From Teichococcus aerophilus (GTDB lineage Bacteria > Pseudomonadota > Alphaproteobacteria > Acetobacterales > Acetobacteraceae): a stretch of 64,000 bases of DNA. The stretch is from positions 124,001 to 188,000 of the forward strand of contig NZ_JACTVA010000002.1 of the NCBI RefSeq assembly GCF_014490485.1. Reading direction: 5' to 3'. Below, one piece after another: positions 9,122 to 19,030 of this stretch. The position numbers and the translations under genes were made by a program. Position 1 is the first letter of the stretch; each line of letters begins with the position of its first letter. The notes beneath the pieces are model-generated. The model saw nothing but the letters and a program-made list of their open reading frames with translations. It did not search any database and was not told the DNA's origin.

Positions 9122-10123
9122 ATGATTCCCTTTTCGGTTTTGGACCTCGCGCCGGTACCCGCCGGGGCTGACGTGTCCCAGGCATTCCGCAACAGCCTCT
9201 CCCTGGCGCAGCATGCGGAGGCGCTGGGCTACCATCGCTTCTGGCTGGCCGAGCACCACAACATGCCGGGCATCGCCAGCGCGGCGACGGCGGTGGTGAT
9301 CGGCCATGTCGCGGCCGGGACCAAGAGCATCCGCGTCGGCTCCGGCGGCATCATGCTGCCCAACCACGCGCCGCTGATGGTGGCGGAGCAGTTCGGCACG
9401 CTGGAAGCGTTGTTCCCCGGTCGCATCGACCTCGGCCTGGGCCGGGCGCCGGGCACGGACCAGCGCACCGCGCGCGCCCTGCGGCGCAACCTGGATGCCA
9501 ACGGTGACAGCTTCCCGCAGGATGTCGTGGAGTTGCAGGGCTGGTTCCAGCCGGCGGCGCCTGGGCAGGCGGTGCGGGCGGTGCCGGGTGCCGGGCTCGC
9601 GGTGCCGATCTGGCTGCTGGGCTCCAGCCTGTTCAGCGCACAGCTGGCGGGCATGCTGAGCCTGCCCTTCGCCTTCGCGTCGCATTTCGCGCCGGACATG
9701 CTGATGCAGGCACTGGCCACCTACCGCGAGCATTTCCGCCCTTCGGACCAGTTGCAGAAGCCCTATGCCATGGTGGCGGCCAACGTCATCGCGGCGGAAT
9801 CCGAGGAGGAGGCGAAGCGGCTGTTCACTTCCTTGCAACAGCAATTCGTCAATCTGCGCCGGGGCACCCCGGGCCTGCTGCCGCCGCCGATCGAGCGGAT
9901 CGAGAGCTACGCCTCGGGCCCGGAGCTGGCGAATGTTCACCGCGCCCTGGCCCGGTCGTATATCGGGACGCCGGAGACGGTGCGGGCCGGGCTGGAAGGC
10001 TTCCTGCGGGAGACCGGGGCGGATGAGCTGCTGGTGACCGCGCAGATCCACGACCACAAGGCCCGCCTGCGGTCCTTCGAGCTGGTCGCCGGGCTGCGGG
10101 AGCAGTTGGCCCTGGCGGCCTGA
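9122..10123 (+). CDS. LLM-class flavin-dependent oxidoreductase (luciferase-like)
   Basis: 333 residues of the bacterial luciferase-like monooxygenase superfamily. It begins [11 protein letters not shown], followed by [22 protein letters not shown] (about residues 35-60), [15 protein letters not shown] and [16 protein letters not shown]. This set is typical of the YhbW/alkanal-monooxygenase-like group. The C-terminal part has [16 protein letters not shown], which fits an F420/FMN TIM-barrel enzyme. It would oxidise an unknown small molecule using reduced flavin. No reductase is adjacent, although a nitroreductase-family gene lies 1 kb further on. Confidence 0.88.
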   Translation: MIPFSVLDLAPVPAGADVSQAFRNSLSLAQHAEALGYHRFWLAEHHNMPGIASAATAVVIGHVAAGTKSIRVGSGGIMLPNHAPLMVAEQFGTLEALFPGRIDLGLGRAPGTDQRTARALRRNLDANGDSFPQDVVELQGWFQPAAPGQAVRAVPGAGLAVPIWLLGSSLFSAQLAGMLSLPFAFASHFAPDMLMQALATYREHFRPSDQLQKPYAMVAANVIAAESEEEAKRLFTSLQQQFVNLRRGTPGLLPPPIERIESYASGPELANVHRALARSYIGTPETVRAGLEGFLRETGADELLVTAQIHDHKARLRSFELVAGLREQLALAA

Positions 10124-10133
10124 GTCGTTGGCG

Positions 10134-10158
10134 GTGCCTCACCCGGTGGGTGAGGCAC
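10134..10158. terminator. Perfect hairpin at the end of convergent genes
   Basis: An 11-bp perfect inverted repeat (GTGCCTCACCC / GGGTGAGGCAC, loop GGT) starts 11 bp after the monooxygenase stop. It contains the stop codon of the small leftward gene, so it is likely a bidirectional terminator although no T-run follows. Confidence 0.6.
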
Positions 10159-10354
10159 GCAACGCGAGAGTGTGGGTGGCCAGTGCGTCTTCTGGGCCTT
10201 CCGGCGGAAGGCCGTTACTGTCCCACAGTCGCTCCGCGATCCGGCGGATGGCGCCGGGGTCCAGAGGGGTGGGCAAGGCGCGTTCCTGGACCATGCGATG
10301 CGCGGCCATGAGCGCGACCAGGCTGGTGGTTCCGATGGATCGATGGTGTTGCAT
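10139..10354 (-). CDS. Small hypothetical protein
   Basis: 71 residues, beginning MQHHRSIGTTSLVALMAAHR. I do not recognise a family. The composition is Ala/Leu/Arg-rich and looks like a soluble, partly helical protein; there is no Cys and no membrane span. Support for a real gene comes from context. It ends inside a clean hairpin, and an unusual cluster of palindromic half-sites lies 34 bp upstream of its start. It could still be a chance frame. Confidence 0.45.
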   Translation of the reverse strand: MQHHRSIGTTSLVALMAAHRMVQERALPTPLDPGAIRRIAERLWDSNGLPPEGPEDALATHTLALRASPTG

Positions 10355-10387
10355 GCCTGGGTTTCCGTGCTGACCAGACCAGTTAAA

Positions 10388-10416
10388 TGAGAATGAGACG
10401 AATTCTCAACTGAGAA
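10388..10416. promoter_or_regulatory. Interleaved TGAGAA inverted repeats, candidate operator
   Basis: Three TGAGAA half-sites lie within 29 bp in alternating orientation. TGAGAAT (10388-10394) and ATTCTCA (10402-10408) form a perfect 7-7-7 palindrome. TTCTCA (10403-10408) and TGAGAA (10411-10416) form a second palindrome with a 2-bp spacer. The pattern looks like a dimer or tetramer operator and resembles Fur-family boxes in its half-site sequence. Its position just upstream of the small leftward gene suggests that gene is the target. Confidence 0.5.
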
Positions 10417-10542
10417 AAGAGTGATCCCGATATCTGGGGATTCGGTGGGACCTGGGGATAAGAGCTTCGACGGATGCGATGGGCGGTGGGTAAGCCGGCC
10501 GAAGGGCATGAAGCGGCCGGGGCCACATGATAGCCATGGGGC

Positions 10543-11019
10543 ATGCCGATACGCCCCGAGATGCGCCGCCTCTACCCTGCCGACTGGACTTCCATCAGCC
10601 ACGCCGTGCGCTTCGGCCGGGCCGGGGGGCAGTGCGAGTATTGCGGCAAGCCGCATGGCGCCCGCATCGTCCAACTGCGGGACGGCCGCTGGACTGCGGG
10701 GGATGGCGAGTGGCGGGACCGTAGCGGCAAGCCGGCCAAGGCGCCGGACATGCTGGCCTATGGCGAGGCCAGGGCCTGGCGCCGCCCTGTGGTGCTGGCC
10801 TGCTGCCACGTGCGGCACGACCCGCGTAAGAGCGAGCCGGGTGACCTGGTGGCCGCCTGTGGCGCCTGCCACCTGCGGCTGGACCGGGAATGGCACCGGC
10901 GGCAGCGCTGGGTGAACTGGCGGTCCCGCTACGCTATCGGTGACCTGCTGGAGGGGCTTTACGAAACGCTCCGCCTGCCGTCTCCTCTGCCAGTGCGCCG
11001 CAGCATGGGCGCGGCCTGA
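10543..11019 (+). CDS. HNH-endonuclease-like zinc-ribbon protein
   Basis: 158 residues. Two Cys pairs, CEYC (about residue 31) and CGAC (about residue 106), frame a region with CCHVRHDPRKSEPGDLVAAC, then HLRLDREWH. This matches the zinc-stabilised treble-clef layout of small HNH nucleases, with the His of the CCHVRHD segment as the candidate catalytic base. Catalytic competence cannot be confirmed; some such proteins only bind nucleic acid. The C-terminal 45 residues are Arg-rich. There is no neighbouring methylase or phage gene, so no restriction role is proposed. Confidence 0.65.
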   Translation: MPIRPEMRRLYPADWTSISHAVRFGRAGGQCEYCGKPHGARIVQLRDGRWTAGDGEWRDRSGKPAKAPDMLAYGEARAWRRPVVLACCHVRHDPRKSEPGDLVAACGACHLRLDREWHRRQRWVNWRSRYAIGDLLEGLYETLRLPSPLPVRRSMGAA

Positions 11020-11148
11020 TTCTGCCCTGGAGCAGATCGCCATCAGGTGGAATCACTCGATGGCGTGACGATGCCCATCAAACAACAAGCTAGAGTATTT
11101 GAAGTGAGCCTGCGCGAACGGAAAATGCTCTAACCCGGAGACTGTCGG

Positions 11149-11985
11149 ATGCCTCAGCCGGATACTGCGTTTCTTGACCTGCTGGGGGCCCGCTACGGCG
11201 GCGCGGTGCCGGCCGCGGCGGAGGCACCGATGAACGCGGTGCTGCAGAACCTGCTGAGCCACCGCTCCGTGCGAGCCTTCCGGCCCGATGCATTGCCGGA
11301 TGGCGTCTTGGAGACGCTGATCGCCGCCGCGCAATCGGCGCCCACATCGTCCAACATGCAGAGCTGGAGCGTGGTGGCCATCCGGGACCCGGAGCGGAAG
11401 GTGCGGCTGGCCGAGCTGGCCGCGCGGCAGGGCTTCATCCGGCAGGCACCGCTATTCCTGGCATTCCTCGCCGACACGTCACGGCTCGATCGGCTGGGGC
11501 AGCGGGAGGGGCAGACGCTGGAAGGGCTGCAATACCTGGAGTCTTTCCTGGTTGCTGCGGTGGATGCCGCGCTGGCCGCGCAGAATGTCGTGGTGGCGGC
11601 GGAATCCCTTGGTCTGGGCAGCGTCTATGTCGGCGCCTTGCGCAACCGGCCGGAGGAAGTGGCGGCCGAGCTGGGCCTGCCGCCGGGGGTGATGGCGGTG
11701 TTCGGCCTGGCAGTCGGCGTGCCGGATGAGCAGGTGCCGACAGCGATCAAGCCGCGCTTGCCGCAGTCGCTGGTGCTGCACCACGAACGCTATGAAGTGA
11801 TTGATGAGGCCGCACAGGTGACGGCCTATGACGGCGCCCTAGCCGCGTTCTCGGAACGCCAGGGTATGGGCGCGGGGAATGGCTGGGTCCGCCGGATGCT
11901 GACGCGTGTGGCTTCGGGTGCATCGCTGAGTGGGCGTGACAGGATGCAGGGCATCCTGCACCGGTTGGGCTTTCCACTACGCTGA
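11149..11985 (+). CDS. Nitroreductase-family NAD(P)H-dependent oxidoreductase
   Basis: 278 residues. The N-terminal half carries the flavin-binding pattern LLSHRSVRAFRPDALPDGVLETL followed by AAQSAPTSSNMQSWSVV, which is characteristic of NfsA/FRP-type FMN reductases. AAESLGLGSVYVGALRN and the GVMAVFGLAVGVPDE segment complete the domain, and the Arg-rich tail (KPRLPQSLVLHHERY) is typical of the NfsA subgroup. It should act as an FMN homodimer reducing nitro compounds, quinones or free flavin with NADPH. It ends in a double hairpin facing the BrkB gene. Confidence 0.85.
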   Translation: MPQPDTAFLDLLGARYGGAVPAAAEAPMNAVLQNLLSHRSVRAFRPDALPDGVLETLIAAAQSAPTSSNMQSWSVVAIRDPERKVRLAELAARQGFIRQAPLFLAFLADTSRLDRLGQREGQTLEGLQYLESFLVAAVDAALAAQNVVVAAESLGLGSVYVGALRNRPEEVAAELGLPPGVMAVFGLAVGVPDEQVPTAIKPRLPQSLVLHHERYEVIDEAAQVTAYDGALAAFSERQGMGAGNGWVRRMLTRVASGASLSGRDRMQGILHRLGFPLR

Positions 11986-11991
11986 CGCGGC

Positions 11992-12034
11992 CAGACCGCT
12001 GATACAGGTCTTTGTCACCTGTGCCAGCGGTCTG
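11992..12034. terminator. Bipartite hairpin terminator between convergent genes
   Basis: An outer 10-bp stem (CAGACCGCTG / CAGCGGTCTG) encloses an inner 5-bp stem (CAGGT / ACCTG), separated by symmetric 3-nt bulges. It lies between the nitroreductase stop and the leftward BrkB stop and can serve both strands. Confidence 0.75.
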
Positions 12035-12042
12035 TTGACGCC

Positions 12043-13101
12043 TTAGTTCTCGGCCACCTTGTCCGCCATGACGGCGCCGCGCTGGCCAAGACGGCGCTCC
12101 GGCCCGGTGGTGGTGTCTCGCGCCGTCTGGTGTTCCATCTCGGCGTTCAGCTCAGCCCCGACCAGTACGACGATCGAGGAGAGCCAGATCCAGGTCATGA
12201 AGCCGATGACGGCGCCGAGCGAGCCGTAGGTGGCGTCGTAGTTCCCGAAATTCGCCACGTACCAGGTGAAGCCGGCGGAGGCGAGCAGCCAGGTCACGGC
12301 CGCGAAGACACCGCCATAGGTGACCCAGCGCCAGCGTGCGAGTTCCCGGCTCGGGCCATAGCGATAGAGCACGGCCAGGAGCAACGTCATGGCGACCAGC
12401 ATGATCGGCCACCGGGCAAGGGAGAGCACTGTCTCCACGCCCTCGCCAAGCCAGATGAATTTCAGCACCACCGGCAACACGACGATGGCGCCCATGGCGA
12501 TCAGCACGAACACCAGCGCGCCGAGCGTCATGCCGAGCGAGAGAACCGTGCGGAAGACGAAGCTGCGCTTCTCCGTCTCTTCATAAACCACGTTGAGGGC
12601 GTCCAGCATCGCCTTGGTGCCTTGGTTGGCGCTCCACAGCGCCACCAGCAGGCCGACGATGGCGCCGAACCCGAGTGCCTGCTGCGGGCTGGCCAGCAGC
12701 CGGTCCAGCTGGTCGCTGATGATGGACATGCCGCCCTGCGGCAGCACACCCTGCAAGTCGCCCAGATGCTGGGCGATGGTTTGCCTATCCGCGAACAGGC
12801 CGAAGAGGGAGACCATGGCGGTCATGGCCGGGAACAGGGACAGGAGCGCGTAGAAGGTGATGCCGGCCGCTTCCGTCATCACCCGATCTTCGTTGCTTTC
12901 CATGGCCACGCGCTTGGTGATGGACCACCAACCCTTGCGGGGGATTTCCGCCGGCTTGCTGGCATCCTGCCCATAACCGGGCTCCTGTGCGGGCGCGGCG
13001 GCGGTAGGCGAGGGATCGGCTGGTCTCTCCGCCGCGGGTGCGCCGGTCACGCGGTCCAGCCGTGCACGGAGGTCGTCTTCGATCCGGGGGGCCTGACGCA
13101 T
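12043..13101 (-). CDS. YihY/BrkB family membrane protein
   Basis: 352 residues. A hydrophilic, Pro/Ala-rich N-terminus of about 80 residues is followed by the YihY core: AAGITFYALLSLFPAMTAMVSLFGL, LLVALWSANQGTKAMLDALNVVYEE and GSLGAVIGFMTWIWLSSIVVLVGAELNAEME. About six membrane spans are expected. The start ATG at 13101 was chosen because AGGAG sits about 9 bp upstream; a longer frame upstream lacks this. The family was once annotated as ribonuclease BN, which is not supported; the cellular role is unclear. Confidence 0.88.
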   Translation of the reverse strand: MRQAPRIEDDLRARLDRVTGAPAAERPADPSPTAAAPAQEPGYGQDASKPAEIPRKGWWSITKRVAMESNEDRVMTEAAGITFYALLSLFPAMTAMVSLFGLFADRQTIAQHLGDLQGVLPQGGMSIISDQLDRLLASPQQALGFGAIVGLLVALWSANQGTKAMLDALNVVYEETEKRSFVFRTVLSLGMTLGALVFVLIAMGAIVVLPVVLKFIWLGEGVETVLSLARWPIMLVAMTLLLAVLYRYGPSRELARWRWVTYGGVFAAVTWLLASAGFTWYVANFGNYDATYGSLGAVIGFMTWIWLSSIVVLVGAELNAEMEHQTARDTTTGPERRLGQRGAVMADKVAEN

Positions 13102-13181
13102 GCTGACGCTCCTCTTTCGGCCAGCCGGGACGGGCACATCTCCGGCGTTGCCTGATGGAAACGCTCCGTCGCGGCCCTGGG

Positions 13182-14931
<1,750 letters not shown>

Positions 14932-14934
14932 ACC

Positions 14935-15516
14935 ATGCCCATCGAGTACCTGAAGGAAACGCCCTCCCAGACCGGTGGGCCGTACGTGCATATCGGGCTG
15001 CTGCCGGCCGCCGCCGGGCTGGCGACGCGGACACAGGAGCAGCAGCATATCCTGACCGGCGCCGGCGAGCGGATTCGCCTGACCGGCATCGTCATGGATG
15101 GCTCCGGCCACCCGGTGCGGGATGCGCTGCTAGAGATCTGGCAGGCGGATGCCGAGGGCCGGCACAATGCAGGCGGCTTCCTGGGCTGGGGCCGCGGCGC
15201 GGCCGACCCCGTCACGGGCGAGTGGATGTTTGAGACCATCCGCCCCGGCCAGGTGCCCTGGCGCGATGGCCGGCCGCAGGCACCGCATGTCAGCCTGTTG
15301 ATCTTCGCCCGTGGCATCAACATCCACCTGCACACCCGTCTCTATCTGCCGGATGACGCGGCGGCGCTGGAAGCCGACCCGGTGCTGCGCAGCATCGAGC
15401 AGGTGGGCCGCCGCGCGACGCTGGTGGCCGAGCGGACGGATGCGGCGGACGTGCCGACCTATCGCCTCGTCATTCAGCTGCAGGGCGAGGACGAGACGGT
15501 GTTTTTCGACATGTGA
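14935..15516 (+). CDS. pcaG: Protocatechuate 3,4-dioxygenase alpha subunit
   Basis: 193 residues, intradiol fold lacking the full iron ligand set, as expected for the alpha subunit. Typical segments are TPSQTGGPYVHIGL at the N-terminus, VMDGSGHPVRDALLEIWQAD, FETIRPGQVPW and PHVSLLIFARGINIHLHTRLYL. It pairs with PcaH in the (alpha-beta)n holoenzyme. No pcaB, pcaC or pcaD follows; the next gene is on the other strand, so the rest of the beta-ketoadipate branch must lie elsewhere. Confidence 0.94.
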   Translation: MPIEYLKETPSQTGGPYVHIGLLPAAAGLATRTQEQQHILTGAGERIRLTGIVMDGSGHPVRDALLEIWQADAEGRHNAGGFLGWGRGAADPVTGEWMFETIRPGQVPWRDGRPQAPHVSLLIFARGINIHLHTRLYLPDDAAALEADPVLRSIEQVGRRATLVAERTDAADVPTYRLVIQLQGEDETVFFDM

Positions 15517-15707
15517 CGGGGAGGGTGCGATGGGGTCGGTTGTGCCGCCTCATCGTACCCGCAGGCGGCCGATACCCGCCGCACCTTTGGAGTTCCGCGC
15601 TGCGGGCCGGTTCAACACGCATTAACGGCTGGCTTGGGATCACAGCGCCAAAGCCGGTTGAGCCTGGACGGGCGCCCCTGCTTGATCCGGCCTCTAGCGT
15701 TCGCCCT

Positions 15708-16133
15708 TTAGGCCCCGGGTGTCCCGACGGACGGGTCCGCTTCTACCGTCGCGCCCTGCAGCCGGCAGCGCGCCAGTTCGGCCAGGGGCGCGGCGGCGAT
15801 CTGGCGGGCCTCGGCCTCAATGCGGCGGTAGTGGACGATGATGGCCTCGCCTGTCGGGGTCAGCCGGGCACCGCCGCCGCCGGCACCGCCGGCCACGGCT
15901 TCCACCACCGGCGTGCCCATGCCGCGATTGAGGTCCTCCACCAGCTCCCACGCCCGGCGGTAGGACATCTTCAGCGCACGCCCGGCGCCAGAGATGGAGC
16001 CAGTGCGGCCGATCGCTTCCAGCAGCACCACCTTGCCGGGACCGATGCGCAAACCGCCGCCGAGATCCAGCCGCAGGCTGAGCGAAGGGGGCGTCGTGGT
16101 GGCTTCCGGGGCGGAGCTTCGGGCACGGGGCAT
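15708..16133 (-). CDS. ModE-like winged-helix regulator (DNA-binding domain only)
   Basis: About 141 residues. The core reads GKVVLLEAIGRTGSISGAGRALKMSYRRAWELVEDLNR, the N-terminal winged helix of ModE, with GGGGARLTPTGEAIIVHYRRIEAEA after it. No C-terminal molybdate-binding TOBE (Mop) domains are present, so it is about half the length of E. coli ModE. The start at 16133 (MPRARSS) is preferred; the frame remains open to 16220. Placed after modC on the same strand, it is presumably a molybdenum-linked regulator, but molybdate sensing must involve another route or an unrecognised site. Confidence 0.8.
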   Translation of the reverse strand: MPRARSSAPEATTTPPSLSLRLDLGGGLRIGPGKVVLLEAIGRTGSISGAGRALKMSYRRAWELVEDLNRGMGTPVVEAVAGGAGGGGARLTPTGEAIIVHYRRIEAEARQIAAAPLAELARCRLQGATVEADPSVGTPGA

Positions 16134-16270
16134 GGCGCAGGCAATCACGCGGTCGCCATGGACGCAACCGCCCATCGCCGCGGTGCGCGGCGGGACACCG
16201 CACGCGGCCGTCGGCGCCATTCGGCGAGATGGATCACGCGCCGGAAAAGGATCGGTTGCCGTTCTCCACG

Positions 16271-17377
16271 CTAGGTGGACGGGCCACCGGTCGGGGTGAA
16301 AGCCACCGACTTCACCAGGGCCCAGACCGCCGCGCCCGGCCGCAGCCCCAACCTGGCGACGGCATCGCGGGTGATGCGAGAAAGCAGCAGAACTTCCCCC
16401 ACCCGCAGATGCAGCATCGCCTCATGCGGCTGTCCGTGTTCCACACGCTCGACCAACGCGGGCAGGACGTTCTGGACCGAGATGTCCTGCGGCCGCGTGG
16501 TGGCGACCGAGACATCCCGGGCCCGCACGCGCACCCGTACCCGCGTGCCGGGCGGTGACGGGTCGAGCGGCACGATCAGCGTGCCGCCGGCGAAATGCAG
16601 CTGGCTGAGGCCGCGCTCGGTATCATGGGCCTGTACCGTGCACGCCAGGACGGCGCCGATATCCCGCCGCGCGGCCAGGAGCGGCAGGTCGGTGCGTGCC
16701 GCCAGGGCTTCGACGGGACCGTGGGCCAGGATGCGGCCGGCCTCCATCAGCACCAGAGTGTCCGCCAGGCGGTCCACTTCGTCGAGCGCGTGGGTGACGT
16801 AGAGCACCGGGATGCTCAGCCGTTCCCGCAGGCGGGAGAGGAAGGGCAGTACCTCGGATTTCCGGGCGGCGTCGAGCGCCGCCAGGGGCTCATCCATCAG
16901 CAGCAGGTCGGGGCGGGAGAGCAGGGCGCGGCCGAGGGCGACGCGCTGCTTCTCACCGCCGGAGAGGGCGGCCGGGCGCCGGCCGAGGAGATGGCCGATG
17001 CCGAGGAGGGCGATGACCTCCTCCATACCCGGGCCTTCAACAGGGCCGCCCTTGGGAACGGACGGCGCGCGGCGCAGCCCGTAGCGCAGATTGGTCTCGA
17101 CCGAGAGATGCGGGAACAGCCGGGAGTCCTGGAAGACGACGCCGCAGCGGCGGCGTTCCGGCGGCAGCATGCGGCCTGAGGCACTGTCGAACAGCGCCTG
17201 GCCGTTCAGGACGACGCGGCCGGCCTCCGGCCGCAGCAGCCCGGCGACGGCGGCGAGGATGGTGGACTTGCCGCAGCCGGATGGCCCGAACAGGGCGGTG
17301 ACGCCAGAGGCCGGGGCGGTGAAGGCGGCATCCAGGGTGAAGCCGGGAAAGCGATGTTGCAGGGTGACGTCCAGCAT
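16271..17377 (-). CDS. modC: Molybdate ABC transporter ATPase
   Basis: 368 residues. Walker A GPSGCGKSTIL (about residue 32), VFQDSRLFPHLSVETNLRYGL, signature LSGGEKQRVALGRALL and Walker B LLLMDEPLAALD are all intact. The C-terminal 80 residues (RVRVRARDVSVATTRPQDISVQNVLPALV) are the molybdate-binding TOBE domain of ModC. Its start codon touches the last base of modB. It powers molybdate import for molybdenum-cofactor enzymes. Confidence 0.93.
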   Translation of the reverse strand: MLDVTLQHRFPGFTLDAAFTAPASGVTALFGPSGCGKSTILAAVAGLLRPEAGRVVLNGQALFDSASGRMLPPERRRCGVVFQDSRLFPHLSVETNLRYGLRRAPSVPKGGPVEGPGMEEVIALLGIGHLLGRRPAALSGGEKQRVALGRALLSRPDLLLMDEPLAALDAARKSEVLPFLSRLRERLSIPVLYVTHALDEVDRLADTLVLMEAGRILAHGPVEALAARTDLPLLAARRDIGAVLACTVQAHDTERGLSQLHFAGGTLIVPLDPSPPGTRVRVRVRARDVSVATTRPQDISVQNVLPALVERVEHGQPHEAMLHLRVGEVLLLSRITRDAVARLGLRPGAAVWALVKSVAFTPTGGPST

Positions 17378-18084
17378 CAGCGCGGCGCCCGCCCCAGCAG
17401 CACCTGCATCCGCCGCCCGACCAGTTCCGCCAGCAACAGGCCGGCGATCGCCATGGTGAAGGACACGGCGGCGAGCTTGGCGGCCGTCGCTTCCCCGCCC
17501 GGCGTCTGGGTCGCGCTGTAGATGGCCAATGGCAGGGTCTGCGTCTGTCCCGGGATGTTGGAGGCGAAGGTGATGACGGCGCCGAACTCGCCCAGCCCGG
17601 CAGCGAAGGCGGTGATGGCGCCGGAGAGGATGCCGGGCGCGATCAGCGGCAGGGTGATGGTGACGAAGCGGTCGAGCGGCCCGGCGCCCAGGGTGCGGGC
17701 GGCTTCCTCCAGCCCCGGGTCCACCGCATCCAGGCTGAGCCGCACGGCGCGCACGATCAGCGGGAAGGACATGACCGCGGTGGCCAGAGCGGCGCCGCCC
17801 GTGGTGAAGACCAGCCGGATGCCGAACCAGTCATGCAGCCAGGCGCCCACTGGCCCACGGATGCCGAACGTGACTAACAGCAGCCAGCCGACCACCACCG
17901 GGGGCATGACCAGCGGTAGGTGCACGAAGGCATCCAGCAACGTATTGCCGGGAAAGCGGCAGCGGGCCAGTAGCCACGCCGCCAGCACCGCCGGCGGCAG
18001 GCCGAACAGGACGGAGCGCAGGGCGACGGACAGGCTCAGCTGGATCGCCTGCCATTCCTCCGGGCTGAACCAATCCATCGCCAC
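17377..18084 (-). CDS. modB: Molybdate ABC transporter permease
   Basis: 235 residues, five or six membrane spans. The segment LPLVMPPVVVGWLLLVTFG and the EAA loop LEEAARTLGAGPLDRFVTITLPLIAPG are typical of ModB/CysT permeases. A GTG at 18084 or an ATG two codons later (18078) can start translation. It lies 6 bp after modA and abuts modC, so the three genes form one leftward operon. Confidence 0.92.
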   Translation of the reverse strand: MAMDWFSPEEWQAIQLSLSVALRSVLFGLPPAVLAAWLLARCRFPGNTLLDAFVHLPLVMPPVVVGWLLLVTFGIRGPVGAWLHDWFGIRLVFTTGGAALATAVMSFPLIVRAVRLSLDAVDPGLEEAARTLGAGPLDRFVTITLPLIAPGILSGAITAFAAGLGEFGAVITFASNIPGQTQTLPLAIYSATQTPGGEATAAKLAAVSFTMAIAGLLLAELVGRRMQVLLGRAPR

Positions 18085-18090
18085 GCGGGA

Positions 18091-18876
18091 TCAGGGCGTC
18101 CGCAGGGCGAAGCCGAAGCGGCGATAGGTCTCCGCCGCGGCCGGGCTGGTGATGAAGGCAAAGAAGGCGCGCGCTTCCGTGTTCTCCGCCGCTCGCCGGG
18201 TCAGGGCAAAGGGATAGGTGACAGGCGGATGGCTTTCCGCCGGGAAGGTGGCGACCACCCGCACGCCGGAGGAGGCGGCGGCATCCGTGGCGTAGACGAT
18301 GCCGAGCGGTGCTTCCCCACGCTCGACCAGCAGCAGGGCGGAGCGGACATTGTCGGCCCGGGCCAGGCGGGGGGAGAGCGCGTCCCACTGGCCCATCCAG
18401 CCCAGCGCCGCCTGCGCATATTTGCCGACCGGCACATGCGCCGGGTCCCCGGTCGCGATGCGGCCGTCCGGGCCGAGCAGCGCCGCCAAGTCCGTCTGCC
18501 GGTCCAGCGTGACCGGGCGCGCGGGGGCGTTAGCGGGGGCGATCAGCACCAGGCTGTTGGCCAGCGGGCTGACCCGGGTGGTGTCCTGGATGAGTTGCCG
18601 TTGCTGGACATAGTCCATCCATGGCTCGTCGGCCGAGGCGAAGATGTCGGCGGGCGCGCCCTGCTCCATCTGCCGGGCGAGGGCGGAGGAGGCGGCAAAG
18701 GAGAAGCGCGGCATCGGGTGGCCCTGGCTGCGCCATTGTTCGCCCAGCGCCTTCATGGCGTCGGTCAGGCTGGCGGCGGCGAAGATGGTGGGGCCATCGC
18801 TGCCCTGGGCGTGCAGCGGCGCGGCACCGAGCATCAGGCAAGCCGCCAGCGCTGCGAAGAAGGGACGACGAAGCAT
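18091..18876 (-). CDS. modA: Molybdate ABC transporter periplasmic binding protein
   Basis: 261 residues with a signal peptide (RRPFFAALAACLMLGAAPLHAQ). The mature start GPTIFAAASLTDAMKAL is the canonical ModA opening, with the oxyanion-binding serine in AAASL. FSFAASSALARQMEQGAPADIFASAD and the late GIVYATDA segment complete the match. It binds molybdate or tungstate in the periplasm. The start lies 154 bp from the divergent LysR gene. Confidence 0.93.
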   Translation of the reverse strand: MLRRPFFAALAACLMLGAAPLHAQGSDGPTIFAAASLTDAMKALGEQWRSQGHPMPRFSFAASSALARQMEQGAPADIFASADEPWMDYVQQRQLIQDTTRVSPLANSLVLIAPANAPARPVTLDRQTDLAALLGPDGRIATGDPAHVPVGKYAQAALGWMGQWDALSPRLARADNVRSALLLVERGEAPLGIVYATDAAASSGVRVVATFPAESHPPVTYPFALTRRAAENTEARAFFAFITSPAAAETYRRFGFALRTP

Positions 18877-18899
18877 AGCGGGTCTCCGGGCGCTGTTCC

Positions 18900-18925
18900 C
18901 AATCGGCTATATCGGTGTTCCTGGC
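18900..18925. promoter_or_regulatory. Possible ModE-type half-site upstream of modA
   Basis: ATCGGCTATATCGG sits about 26-40 bp upstream of the modA start and resembles one arm of the ModE operator (CGCTATATA type). A clear second arm is not seen, so this is a weak call that rests partly on a ModE-like gene being present in the operon. Confidence 0.25.
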
Positions 18926-19030
18926 CGGGCACAATGCCGGCGGCGGCCGGGCGCGGGGTGGCGCCGGGCGGGTGCCCGGATATGATCGGGCCGCCCGCAA
19001 GGATATGGCGGAGAGACGAGAGAGCCCCGC

